Assembly: GCA_964447335.1 (NCBI GenBank)
Contig: CAYUSA010000009.1
Location: 3,494-67,493 of the forward strand
Reading direction: 5' to 3'
DNA: 64,000 bases
Origin: HRBIN12 sp964447335
Lineage (GTDB): Bacteria; Actinomycetota; UBA4738; HRBIN12
Numbering within the stretch: the stretch's first letter is position 1; the number at the start of each line of letters is the position of its first letter. Under the pieces are notes generated by a model. The model worked only from the letters and a program-made list of their open reading frames with translations. It did no database searches and was not told where the DNA came from. Position numbers and translations under genes: made by a program. Shown here piece by piece: positions 22,768 through 30,633 of this stretch.

Positions 22768-24261
22768 ATGGCGAAGAAGAAGCAACCAGAGAAGCCGACG
22801 ACACCGCAGGCGCGACTGGCGTCGGCGATCAAGCGCGCTCGCGACATCATGCGCAAGGACGCCGGTCTGAACGGGGACACCGACCGCATCCCGCAGCTCG
22901 CCTGGCTGCTCTTCCTGAAGGCCTTCGACGCGCAAGAGGCCCAGCGCGAGGTCACCGACCGCTCGTTCCGGCCTGCCATCGAGGCTCCCTTCCGTTGGCG
23001 CGACTGGGCGGCCAACGAGATCGAGGGCCGCACCGGCGAGGCGCTGCTCACGTTTGTGAACGGCGAGCTGCTGCCGTACCTGCGAGGACTGACCGGCACC
23101 GAAGAGCGCGATCCGCGCGACGTCCTGGCCGCCGTCTTCAAAGAGACCTACAACCGGATGCTCTCCGGCTACCTGCTGCGCGATGCCATCGATTGCGTGA
23201 ACGAGGTCCACTTCGAGTCCTCTGACGACATCCACACGATGGCGTTCCTCTACGAGACCATGCTGCGCGAGATGCGGGACGCCGCCGGCGACTCCGGCGA
23301 GTTCTACACCCCCAGGCCGGTCATCCGCTTCATCGTCCGGCAGGTCGATCCGAAGCTCGGCGAGATCATCCTCGACCCCGCTTGCGGGACCGGAGGCTTC
23401 CTCGTGGAATCGCTCGAGCACCTGCGACCGAAGGCCAAGAGCGTGGAGCAATGGCAGGGGCTGCAGGACGACCTGCGTGGGATCGAGAAGAAGCCGCTGC
23501 CCTACCTGCTCGGCATGATGAACCTGCTCCTGCACGAGGTCGAGCAGCCCGCGATCGTCCGCGACAACGCCCTCGCACACCCGGTCACCGAGATCCGGGA
23601 AGCGAGCCGCGTGAACGTCGTCGTCACCAACCCGCCGTTCGGCGGTGAGGAGGAGAAGAGCATCCAGGCCAACTTCCCGGCCGGAACGCGGGCTGCGGAG
23701 ACGGCGCTGCTCTTCCTGCAACTCGTCGAGCGCTCCCTTAAGTCCTCCGGCCGGTGCGGCATGGTCGTGCCCAACGGGCTCCTATTCGGCGACGGAGTCG
23801 CCGCGCGCATCAAGGAGCGGCTGATGAAGGAGTGCAACCTCCACACGATCGTCCGCTTGCCTGAGGGTGTCTTTGCCCCATACACGGACATCGCTTCGAA
23901 TCTGCTCTTTTTCGAGAAGACCGGGCGCACCAAGGAAGTCTGGTTCTACGAGATCTTCCCGCCCGAGGGTAAGAAGAAGTACTCGAAGACCCGCCCGATG
24001 CCGTTCGAAGCTTTCGCCGAGTGCCAGGCATGGTGGGGTGGAGCAGCTCGATCCGGACGAGCGGAGACTAGTCACGCGTGGCGGGTCCCTATCGCCGACC
24101 TTGAAGCTAGCGGTTACAACCTCGACCTCAAGAACCCGGATTCGTCCCTTGACCTTTCGCACAAACCACCCGGAGAACTCCTCGCTGATCTCACCGAACT
24201 GGAACACGAGATCCAAGACCTTCTTACGCAACTCTCCTCTGCGATTCGGGGGGCAGAATGA
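22768..24261 (+). CDS. hsdM: Type I modification methyltransferase, M subunit
   Basis: 497 aa. N-terminal HsdM helical domain (residues about 15-150: IPQLAWLLFLKAFD), then the N6-adenine methylase core: SGEFYTPRPVIRFIV, AdoMet motif I DPACGTGGF (203-211) and catalytic motif IV NPPF (288-291). Methylates adenine in the recognition site with HsdS and is needed for restriction as part of R2M2S. 3 nt after abiEii and overlapping hsdS by 4 nt (ATGA). Confidence 0.95.
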   Translation: MAKKKQPEKPTTPQARLASAIKRARDIMRKDAGLNGDTDRIPQLAWLLFLKAFDAQEAQREVTDRSFRPAIEAPFRWRDWAANEIEGRTGEALLTFVNGELLPYLRGLTGTEERDPRDVLAAVFKETYNRMLSGYLLRDAIDCVNEVHFESSDDIHTMAFLYETMLREMRDAAGDSGEFYTPRPVIRFIVRQVDPKLGEIILDPACGTGGFLVESLEHLRPKAKSVEQWQGLQDDLRGIEKKPLPYLLGMMNLLLHEVEQPAIVRDNALAHPVTEIREASRVNVVVTNPPFGGEEEKSIQANFPAGTRAAETALLFLQLVERSLKSSGRCGMVVPNGLLFGDGVAARIKERLMKECNLHTIVRLPEGVFAPYTDIASNLLFFEKTGRTKEVWFYEIFPPEGKKKYSKTRPMPFEAFAECQAWWGGAARSGRAETSHAWRVPIADLEASGYNLDLKNPDSSLDLSHKPPGELLADLTELEHEIQDLLTQLSSAIRGAE

Positions 24262-25460
24262 CTGTCAACGCCGTCTCGGTCGGAGAAGTTGCCACCCTTC
24301 ACCGGCGGTGGATCAACCCGGATCCTATGACTGAATACATTCAGATTGGCGTCCGAGGCTTCGGCAGGGGCATCTTCCACTATCCACCGACGCTGGGGAT
24401 GAACCTGGGACGACTTCGCTTCGCGACGGTCGAGCCGGGCGACCTAGTAGTGAGCAACATCAAGGCGTGGGAAGGTGCCATAGCTATGGCTGGCGACGGG
24501 GACGCGAACTGTATCGCATCCAACCGCTTCCTCACCTATCGAGTTTCAGACGAGCGCGCGGACGCTCGTTATCTCCGGTACTTCTTCCTGAGCGAAGCTG
24601 GCCTCCGCCTCATTGGAAGGGCTTCACCGGGTTCCGCAGATAGAAATCGCACCCTCGCAATCGATCGCTTTGAAGCGCTTGAGGTCCCGCTCGGACCGAT
24701 TGACGAACAGCGCCGCATCGCCACCCTGCTTGACTCCATCCATTCGCGGACTTCCACCGCGGACGCATTCGCAGTGAAGGCCGCCGTTGCCGCCGAGGCT
24801 CTGAAATGGGCCGTCACAAGGGATACGTTCGCCGACGTCGATACGAGTCTGAGCGAAGCCGTAGACATCAACCCGGAGTCGGTGAATCCGGAGAGAGACC
24901 TCGACGGGTCGATGTTCACCTACATCGACATCGGGTCGGTAGCCAATGGCACGGGCGCGATTGCGACCCCGAAGGTCCTTCCGGTTGCCGAGGCTCCCTC
25001 CCGGGCGCGCAAGCGCGTGAGGACGGGTGACGTTCTGGTCGCGACCGTCCGCCCTAATCTCAAGGGAGTGGCGCTCGTATCGCAGGCACTCGATGGTGCT
25101 ATCTGTTCGACGGGGTTCGCGGTCCTTAGGCCGAACTCTCGGCTGTCTCCCGAGTACCTGCTCCTTCAATGCCTGTCAGATGCCGTGACGGAACAGCTTG
25201 TCGAAGCCACCCGAGGTGGTCACTATCCTGCGGTCCCGGATAGGAAGCTTCGAGACGTGAAGATCGCGGTGCCGCCGGCGGACGAGCAGGTTGCCGTTGT
25301 TCAACGTCTGGGAGTGCTTCTTCATGAAGTCGGCGAACTCAAGCGGCGAATCGGGGAGAGGAACGACCTTCTGCAAGCGCTCCCAAAGTCCATGCTTAAC
25401 GAGTGCTTCAAAGGCGGAGCCTCCAAGGGACCCGCCGGCGAAGGAAGACCCCCCCGATGA
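24258..25460 (+). CDS. hsdS: Type I specificity subunit
   Basis: 400 aa, ATG 24258 within the hsdM end. Two target-recognition domains with separating conserved helices: first TRD to about 140, then LEVPLGPIDEQRRIATLLDSI; second TRD about 200-345 (FTYIDIGSVANGTGAI, VRTGDVLVATVRPNLKG), then VAVPPADEQVAVVQRLG-like conserved region. Each TRD reads one half of a bipartite DNA site, which cannot be deduced from sequence. Base composition is less GC-extreme than the host's. Overlaps the PIN gene by ATGA. Confidence 0.93.
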   Translation: MTVNAVSVGEVATLHRRWINPDPMTEYIQIGVRGFGRGIFHYPPTLGMNLGRLRFATVEPGDLVVSNIKAWEGAIAMAGDGDANCIASNRFLTYRVSDERADARYLRYFFLSEAGLRLIGRASPGSADRNRTLAIDRFEALEVPLGPIDEQRRIATLLDSIHSRTSTADAFAVKAAVAAEALKWAVTRDTFADVDTSLSEAVDINPESVNPERDLDGSMFTYIDIGSVANGTGAIATPKVLPVAEAPSRARKRVRTGDVLVATVRPNLKGVALVSQALDGAICSTGFAVLRPNSRLSPEYLLLQCLSDAVTEQLVEATRGGHYPAVPDRKLRDVKIAVPPADEQVAVVQRLGVLLHEVGELKRRIGERNDLLQALPKSMLNECFKGGASKGPAGEGRPPR

Positions 25461-26287
25461 TGGAACTGCGGGATGGATTGGGCGCGAGTGATGCCGAGAA
25501 GGCCATCCGCGATGTGATCGTTTGGTTCGAGAACCTGTCCGGAGGAGGTAGGGACGCCCTTGCGCTTCGCGACAGGTATCTGACTGAGGTCGAGCGTGCC
25601 GAGTCACAGCTGAGCAACCTGTATCCGGGGCTTGAGTGGATGGGCAGGCTCTACAGCGAGCGCTACTGGCGCATCCGCGAACTACACGCCGGCAGCCCGC
25701 GTCCCTTTCCGCTGATCCAGGACGAAGCTCGCGCGGTGGTCGGCTGGCTCAACGACATGAAGCGTTGGCTGGAGGAACTCGCAGCCGAAGAGGCGCTGGT
25801 AGATCCGAAGGTTCCTCGCGTCGTGCTGGACACGAACGCCATCATGCACGCCAAGCCGCTCAGGGACAGCGACTGGCCCGGGGAACTGGGTCGGTCGTCC
25901 GTCCGGCTGATCCTGCCGTTGATCGTCATCACCGAACTCGACAACCTCAGGAACAGCGGGAACGACAAGAAAAGGGCGCGAGCCGCAACACGGCTATCAG
26001 AGATGCGTCGTCTGCTAGATGGGAAAGGGCGCGGACCCACGGACGTTCGGACCAGAGTAACGCTCGAGGTTCTCGTCACACCCAGAGGGCACCTGCGCCA
26101 CCAGAACAACGACGAGGAGATACTCGCGAACGTCGAGTCGCTCTCTCGGCGCCCCGGCGGCGCTCTTGTGCTCGCCACCGACGATTTCTCGATGCAGTTG
26201 AGGGCGGAGTCCCGAGGGATGGACGTAGTCGCGATCCCTGAGAATCTGGAGATGCCTTTGCAGCCGCCACTCCCCGACGAGAGTTAG
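25457..26287 (+). CDS. PIN-domain protein coupled to hsdS
   Basis: 276 aa from ATG 25457, overlapping the hsdS stop by 4 nt. N-terminal 115 residues are helical (DAEKAIRDVIVWFENLSGGGRDALALRDRYLTEVERAESQLSNLYPGL in part) and unfamiliar. The C-terminal half is a PIN nuclease: VVLDTNAIMHA with the first Asp, PLIVITELDNLRNSG with Glu, and GALVLATDDFSMQLRAESRG with the last Asp pair. Longer than VapC toxins and with no antitoxin, it resembles stand-alone PIN domains of the PhoH/PINc type. Translational coupling to HsdS suggests a role in the island. Its 3' end overlaps radC by 4 nt tail to tail. Confidence 0.8.
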   Translation: MMELRDGLGASDAEKAIRDVIVWFENLSGGGRDALALRDRYLTEVERAESQLSNLYPGLEWMGRLYSERYWRIRELHAGSPRPFPLIQDEARAVVGWLNDMKRWLEELAAEEALVDPKVPRVVLDTNAIMHAKPLRDSDWPGELGRSSVRLILPLIVITELDNLRNSGNDKKRARAATRLSEMRRLLDGKGRGPTDVRTRVTLEVLVTPRGHLRHQNNDEEILANVESLSRRPGGALVLATDDFSMQLRAESRGMDVVAIPENLEMPLQPPLPDES

Positions 26288-26958
26288 CGAACCTCGATCG
26301 ATTCCCAGCTGGCTTCACCCACCACGACGTGTGAGAGAAAGCGCGTGCAGACTGCTCGCGACGCTTCAAGCATATGTCGAGTCGCGTCCAAGTCGATATC
26401 GCTTGGCTTCGTATCGCCGGAGGGATGGTTGTGGGCGACAGCGAACGCACGCCCGTCATTGACCAGTACGGCGTTGAGGATCTCGCGCACCGGCACCATC
26501 GCCCGGTCGATCGACCCCTCGCTGACGCGCACGACCTTCTTCAGGCGGTTGGCGCCGTCGCAAACGAGCACGACGACGCGCTCGCGGCGCAGCCCTCTAA
26601 GCTCCTGACCAGCGATCCGGGCGACGTCCTCGGGCCCCCGCAGCTGCTCTCCTACTCCGCCGACGTGTTCGGAGCGCCGACCGAGCGTGAAAGCCGCGAT
26701 GAGCCCTGCCGCCTTCGCTTCGCCGACACCCGGCCAGCGAGTCAGCTCCTCCAGCCTGGCCGACGCGATCGCCCGCAGCGAGCCGAACTCGGCAAGCAGC
26801 TCGCTTGCCAGATCCAGCGAGCTGACGCCCGGACGTCCGTTCCGGATAACCAGGGCCAACAGTTCCCGGTCGCTCAACGCCGCCGCGCCGACAGAGACAA
26901 GGCGCTCCCTCGGACGTTCCCCGCTGGGGATGCGTGCGATCGTCGTCGGTCCTGTCAT
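26284..26958 (-). CDS. radC: RadC-family JAB/MPN-domain protein
   Basis: 224 aa from ATG 26958 (another ATG at 26988 is possible). N-terminal helix-hairpin-helix region (LSDRELLALVIRNGRPGVSSLDLASELLAEFGSLRAIASA, then WPGVGEAKAAGL). The C-terminal metalloprotease-like MPN domain has the zinc motif AHNHPSGDTKPSDID. RadC's biochemical role is unsettled; copies often ride on mobile and defence islands. Convergent with the PIN gene and divergent from the HNH-like gene. Confidence 0.88.
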   Translation of the reverse strand: MTGPTTIARIPSGERPRERLVSVGAAALSDRELLALVIRNGRPGVSSLDLASELLAEFGSLRAIASARLEELTRWPGVGEAKAAGLIAAFTLGRRSEHVGGVGEQLRGPEDVARIAGQELRGLRRERVVVLVCDGANRLKKVVRVSEGSIDRAMVPVREILNAVLVNDGRAFAVAHNHPSGDTKPSDIDLDATRHMLEASRAVCTRFLSHVVVGEASWESIEVR

Positions 26959-27029
26959 AGGGCGAAGGGTAGTGTTTGGCTCTGACATCCGAGTTCGGAC
27001 CCGAGGAGACGGAGACCATCGGCGACAAC

Positions 27030-28043
27030 ATGAACGGACTGAGTTGGGAGGAGCTCGACACGGTCTACCTCCCGGAGAGAGACCGGTCATTCACCGAGGA
27101 CCGCTGCTTCCTGTGCGGGACGCCGCTCACCAAGAAGAACCGCGCCGACGAGCATGTCTTCCCGAAATGGCTTCAGCATCGGTTCGACCTCTGGAACCAA
27201 CGGATGGTTCTCCTCAATCGCACGGACATCCCATATCGGAGTGTCAAGATTCCGTGCTGCTCAGCCTGCAACCACGGACCCTTGGCGGAACTCGAAGCCC
27301 GGGTGGCGGAAGCCCATGCGGACGGTTTTGAAGGTTTCGCCCAGCTGGACAGGCGTGACCTCTTCCTGTGGCTGGCGAAGATCTATTACGGCCTGATGTT
27401 CCGAGAGGTGCTGCTCCCGGCCGACAGAACCGATCCAGACTCAGAGCCGATCCTCCCCCCGGATATCTTCGAGGAGCTGAGGATGCACCATTTGCTCTTG
27501 CAAGCGATCCGCGGCGCCGTGCGGTGGCGCGGGTTCCCTGCCAGCATCTTCCTGTTCCGATGCCAGGTGCACCCCGATCCGCGATTCGGCTTTGACTATC
27601 GTGATTCGTTCTTGGATCCTTTTCTCGCCCTTCGCCTCGGTCAAGTCGCAGTACTCGCGAATCTTCAGGACTGGGGAGCGATGGAGGACCAAGCGATTGC
27701 GGACTTCGAGACGGCGAAGACTCTCGAGCTTCACCCTGTCCAGTTCATCCAGCTCGCCGCGCAGGCGACGTACATCAGCACATTGTTCAACCGAACGCCA
27801 AAACACGTGGTCGTCCTGGACCGGGATGTCCTCGACGTCATCACGCTTCCCCTTGCAGGCTTCAGTGGCAAGCCCTTGTTCGATTCCTTCGACCCCGCCG
27901 AATACGCGGAGTTCTTGGCGGCAGCAATGTTCGTGGGGGTCGACGAGGTGATGGGCGGCGACGGAATCAGGACTTACCTTCAGGACGAGCGACGCGCCCC
28001 TTTGTTCATCCCATGGGATCCGCAGGGGAACGTCACGCCATGA
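27030..28043 (+). CDS. HNH-type nuclease-like protein
   Basis: 337 aa from ATG 27030. A TTG at 26976 preceded by GAAGGG would add 18 residues and is equally possible. N-terminal zinc/HNH region: CFLCGTPLTKKNRADEHVFPKWL, then IPCCSACNHGPLAELE. The C-x2-C pairs bracket a D-E-H and an N-H, the layout of HNH endonuclease-like domains found in defence-linked proteins. The remaining 250 residues (LWLAKIYYGLMFREVLL, FIQLAAQATYISTLFN) are unfamiliar and may sense a partner. Last gene of the island; host-like sequence resumes after a hairpin at 28065. Confidence 0.6.
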   Translation: MNGLSWEELDTVYLPERDRSFTEDRCFLCGTPLTKKNRADEHVFPKWLQHRFDLWNQRMVLLNRTDIPYRSVKIPCCSACNHGPLAELEARVAEAHADGFEGFAQLDRRDLFLWLAKIYYGLMFREVLLPADRTDPDSEPILPPDIFEELRMHHLLLQAIRGAVRWRGFPASIFLFRCQVHPDPRFGFDYRDSFLDPFLALRLGQVAVLANLQDWGAMEDQAIADFETAKTLELHPVQFIQLAAQATYISTLFNRTPKHVVVLDRDVLDVITLPLAGFSGKPLFDSFDPAEYAEFLAAAMFVGVDEVMGGDGIRTYLQDERRAPLFIPWDPQGNVTP

Positions 28044-28064
28044 CAGTCCCTGAGACTGCGGGAA

Positions 28065-28084
28065 TACCGGTGGCCATGCCGGTA
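28065..28084 (+). terminator. Hairpin after the HNH-like gene
   Basis: TACCGG (28065-28070) and CCGGTA (28079-28084) pair around an 8-nt loop, 22 nt after the stop. No T-run, so at best a weak or factor-dependent terminator. Confidence 0.35.
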
Positions 28085-28216
28085 CTCGAGCGTCCGGTTT
28101 GCACTGGTGTCCAACCATCGGGGTAGAGTCCGTCAAGTCCGCTCGCTGAAGCGGACCCCGCTCGGGCACCACGATCCGGATTGCAGGCTTGTAGGAATCA
28201 GGCGCTAGGGTCGCCA

Positions 28217-28448
28217 GATGCCGCCCCCGCGCCGAGATGGTGGCGGGACTACTGCATGCCCTCCGGTCACCGCCCCGTCGTCGAGTTCATCCGCACCTCC
28301 CTGATCCAACGCCGCGGCGGTCCTCAAACGCGGGCAGGTGCTCCTCGCACTCGAGGCGTTCGCGAAGAAGGGGCAGAAGACGCCACCCGCGACCATCGCG
28401 CTCGCCGAACGGCGCCTCCGAGACTGGCGCACCCGGGGCAGAGGATAG
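28217..28448 (+). pseudogene. Decayed HigB/RelE-type toxin gene
   Basis: Two pieces in different frames. Near 28235: RWWRDYCMPSGHRPVVEFIRTSL, the usual N-terminus of phage-derived HigB-like toxins (W-x-Y..G..PV.EF). From 28330: LEAFAKKGQKTPPATIALAERRLRDW, the family C-terminus with its KKxQKTPPxEIxxA motif. The central 50-60 residues, including the core of the RelE-like fold, are gone. It lies directly before an XRE antitoxin remnant, the normal HigBA order. Confidence 0.6.
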
Positions 28449-28500
28449 CGACAGCGATATCTCGGATCCGATATGGTCGGAAAGCGAAGGAGACCTCACC

Positions 28501-28812
28501 ATGGCGAAGGATCTGATCGACGAACTGACGGAGGAGCGGGCCAAGGGGAACCCGGACTTCCCGGAGATGGTCGAGGCCGCCCTCAAAGCCCGCCGGCTGC
28601 TCCGGTCCCTCTCGGATCGCCGGCGCGAGCTCGGCCTCAGTTAGACCGCGGTCGCCGCGCGCATGGGGACATCGCAGTCCGCACTCGCCCGACTGGAGGG
28701 CGGGGACTCGGACCCGCGGATCTCGACCGTGGAGCGGTACGCGCTCGCGGTTGGCGAGGAGCTCGCGCACCGGCGGGTGGCCGCTGCGAGGTCTCGACGC
28801 CGCCGTACGTGA
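28501..28812 (+). pseudogene. XRE antitoxin (HigA-like) interrupted by a nonsense codon
   Basis: ATG 28501 starts MAKDLIDELTEERAKGNPDF and reads to RRRELGLS, then TAG at 28642-28644, then in the same frame TAVAARMGTSQSALARLEGG, continuing through ISTVERYALAVGEEL to TGA at 28812. LSQTAVAARMGTSQS is the expected helix-turn-helix text, so one CAG to TAG change explains the break. The two helices of the HTH are on opposite sides of the stop, so the product should not bind DNA unless the stop is read through. Confidence 0.7.
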
Positions 28813-28875
28813 ACCGCAGGTCACCTCGGTCGAGGTGAGGCGGCGACCCTCGAGGCAGCCTCAAGCGGGGATGAT

Positions 28876-28985
28876 CAGCTGGTGCCGGGTGCGATCGCTT
28901 GGATGCCCACAGCAGTCCCCGCCGTGGCGACTCGCCCGTCGTACGTGACCAGACTCGTGACGTCTTCTCCCATCGGAAACGCCAA
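28876..28985 (-). pseudogene. C-terminal fragment of a VapC gene
   Basis: Minus strand reads MGEDVTSLVTYDGRVATAG, then IQAIAPGTS and stop, matching the end of the VapC at 12625 (LGEDVASLVTYDGLLAEAA..., IQVIAPGTG). The upstream three quarters of the gene is missing; GntR-region sequence starts instead. Confidence 0.65.
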
Positions 28986-29030
28986 ATGAGGTGTGGCTGT
29001 GCGGAGACCGACTTGACCGGCAGGAGGCTG

Positions 29031-29051
29031 CGATATATTCTCCGTATATCG
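29031..29051. promoter_or_regulatory. Perfect inverted repeat at the GntR start
   Basis: CGATATA (29031-29037) and TATATCG (29045-29051) are a perfect 7-bp inverted repeat with a 7-bp spacer whose last base is the G of the GTG start codon. It is the only AT-rich element ahead of the transport operon and is probably the operator for the regulator. Confidence 0.6.
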
Positions 29052-29743
29052 TGCCTGCAGTTTCCCAGCCTCGCTCCCCGCTCAGGCAGAGCGATACGGC
29101 CTACGAGCTGCTGAAACAGCTCATCGTCGAGTGCCAGGTCGCGCCCGGGGCCCTCGTCGACGAGCGGGACCTCATGGAGCGGCTCGAGGTCGGCCGCACC
29201 CCACTGCGGGAGGCGCTCCAGCGGCTCGAGCGCGACCACCTGATCCAGGCGGTCCCCAGACACGGGTACTTCGTCGCGCACGTCACGGTCGCCAACCTCG
29301 CGCACGCGTTCGAGCTCAGGCAGCCGGTCGAGGGGCTGGCGGCCCGGCTCGCGGCCGAGCGAGCGACCAAGCGGCATCTCGACGACCTGGTCGACTACCT
29401 GGCGGAGGTCGAGCGCGATTCGGGTCACACCACCGACCGGCGCTGGCACCTCTCGGTCGACAAGCGCTTCCACGACCTGGTGGCGGCCGCCTCGGGCAAC
29501 CCGTACCTGCAGCACATGGTCGACGAGCTCTTCAACCTGACCGCCCGCCTCTTCTACATGTCCCAGGCGCCGATCACGCTGGTCCACGACGAGCTCCCCG
29601 CGTATCGCGCCGTCATCGGCGCGATACGGTCGGGCGACCCCGGCGAGGCCGAGCGCGCCATGCGAGTCCACGTCGAGCCGCTGCCGATGCAGCTCGTCTC
29701 GGGCGCCATCCCCAGAGTCCGCGATGGTGCTGCGCCGGGCTGA
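29051..29743 (+). CDS. GntR-family (FadR-type) regulator
   Basis: 230 aa from GTG 29051; the longer ORF crosses the operator. N-terminal winged helix (AYELLKQLIVECQVAPGALVDERDLMERLEVGRTPLREALQRLERDHLI, about 15-70), then the all-helical FCD ligand domain with metal-type His/Asp positions (FELRQPVEGLAARL, KRFHDLVAAASGNPYLQ, PAYRAVIGAIRSGDPGEAERAMRVHV). FCD regulators sense small carboxylates or related metabolites. Overlaps potB by 20 nt, so it is cotranscribed with the transporter operon and likely represses it. Confidence 0.9.
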   Translation: MPAVSQPRSPLRQSDTAYELLKQLIVECQVAPGALVDERDLMERLEVGRTPLREALQRLERDHLIQAVPRHGYFVAHVTVANLAHAFELRQPVEGLAARLAAERATKRHLDDLVDYLAEVERDSGHTTDRRWHLSVDKRFHDLVAAASGNPYLQHMVDELFNLTARLFYMSQAPITLVHDELPAYRAVIGAIRSGDPGEAERAMRVHVEPLPMQLVSGAIPRVRDGAAPG

Positions 29744-30608
29744 GTCCCAGGGACGAGCCCGCACGGGCAGCGGCTGGACCACCCTCCTGTTGCTCTCGCC
29801 GTCGGTGCTCATGCTCGTCGCGTTCCTGCTCATCCCGCTGTTCATCGTCGTGAAGTACAGCTTCTCGGGGAGCGATCCCTACGGCGGCGTCACGTCGAAC
29901 CTGACCCTGGAGAACTACCGGGCGCTGTTCCGCCCTCTGTACGTGCCGATCTTCCTGCGGAGCGTCGAGCTCGCCGCGGCGACAACCCTCGTGAGCCTGC
30001 TGGTCGGGTACCCGGTCGCCTACTTCCTGGCGTTCCGGGCCGGGCGGTTCGCGCCGCTGCTGCTGATGGCGATGATCGTCCCGTTCTGGACGAACTTCCT
30101 GGTCCGGATCTCGGCCTGGATGACCCTGCTGAACGACCAGGGCGTGATCAACGCGACCCTGCAGGCGGTCGGGCTGACGGGCCGCCCGTTGCGCATGGTC
30201 CCCACGTCCGGGGCGGTCCTCGTCGGGCTCCTGTACGCGTTCCTGCCCTCGGCGGTGTTCCCGATCTACGCGAGCCTGCGCTCGGTGGAGCCGTCGCTGC
30301 TCGAGGCCGCGCAGGACCTGGGGTGCGGAGCGATCGCGACCCACCGCCGGATCGTGCTGCCCGTCGCCCTGCCGGGGATCGTGGCCGCGGCGCTGCTCGT
30401 GTTCATCCCGGCGCTCGGCGTGTTCGTGATCCCGGTGCTGCTCGGCGGCGGCAAGCAGATCATGATCGGCAACCTCATCGTCACGCTCTACCTGGAGTTC
30501 CGGAACATCCCGTTCGGCGCCGCGATCTCGGTCGTGCTGCTGCTGATCGTGTCGATCGGGATCGCGGGTTTCCTGAAGCTCTCGGGCGCGGCGCGGAGGT
30601 TCGCGTGA
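29724..30608 (+). CDS. potB: ABC transporter permease, spermidine/putrescine type (PotB-like)
   Basis: 294 aa, six predicted membrane segments starting at LLLLSPSVLMLVAFLLIPLF. The ABC-permease EAA loop is present (SLLEAAQDLGCGAIATHRRIVLPVALPG). LFRPLYVPIFLRSVELAAATTLVSLLVGYPVAY is typical of PotB/PotH permeases for polyamines, thiamine-like or opine compounds. Forms the importer with the genes at 30634, 31570 and 36488. Named by similarity of type; substrate unknown. Confidence 0.88.
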   Translation: MVLRRAESQGRARTGSGWTTLLLLSPSVLMLVAFLLIPLFIVVKYSFSGSDPYGGVTSNLTLENYRALFRPLYVPIFLRSVELAAATTLVSLLVGYPVAYFLAFRAGRFAPLLLMAMIVPFWTNFLVRISAWMTLLNDQGVINATLQAVGLTGRPLRMVPTSGAVLVGLLYAFLPSAVFPIYASLRSVEPSLLEAAQDLGCGAIATHRRIVLPVALPGIVAAALLVFIPALGVFVIPVLLGGGKQIMIGNLIVTLYLEFRNIPFGAAISVVLLLIVSIGIAGFLKLSGAARRFA

Positions 30609-30633
30609 TGGCCTCGGCACAGGGGTCCGCGTG

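Noticed and set aside
26076..26459. Minus-strand frame spanning the PIN/radC junction
   Set aside because: It lies across two well-supported genes in other frames and has no domain.
28991..29050. Upstream extension of the GntR gene
   Set aside because: It would run through the perfect inverted repeat at 29031-29051 and has no family residues.
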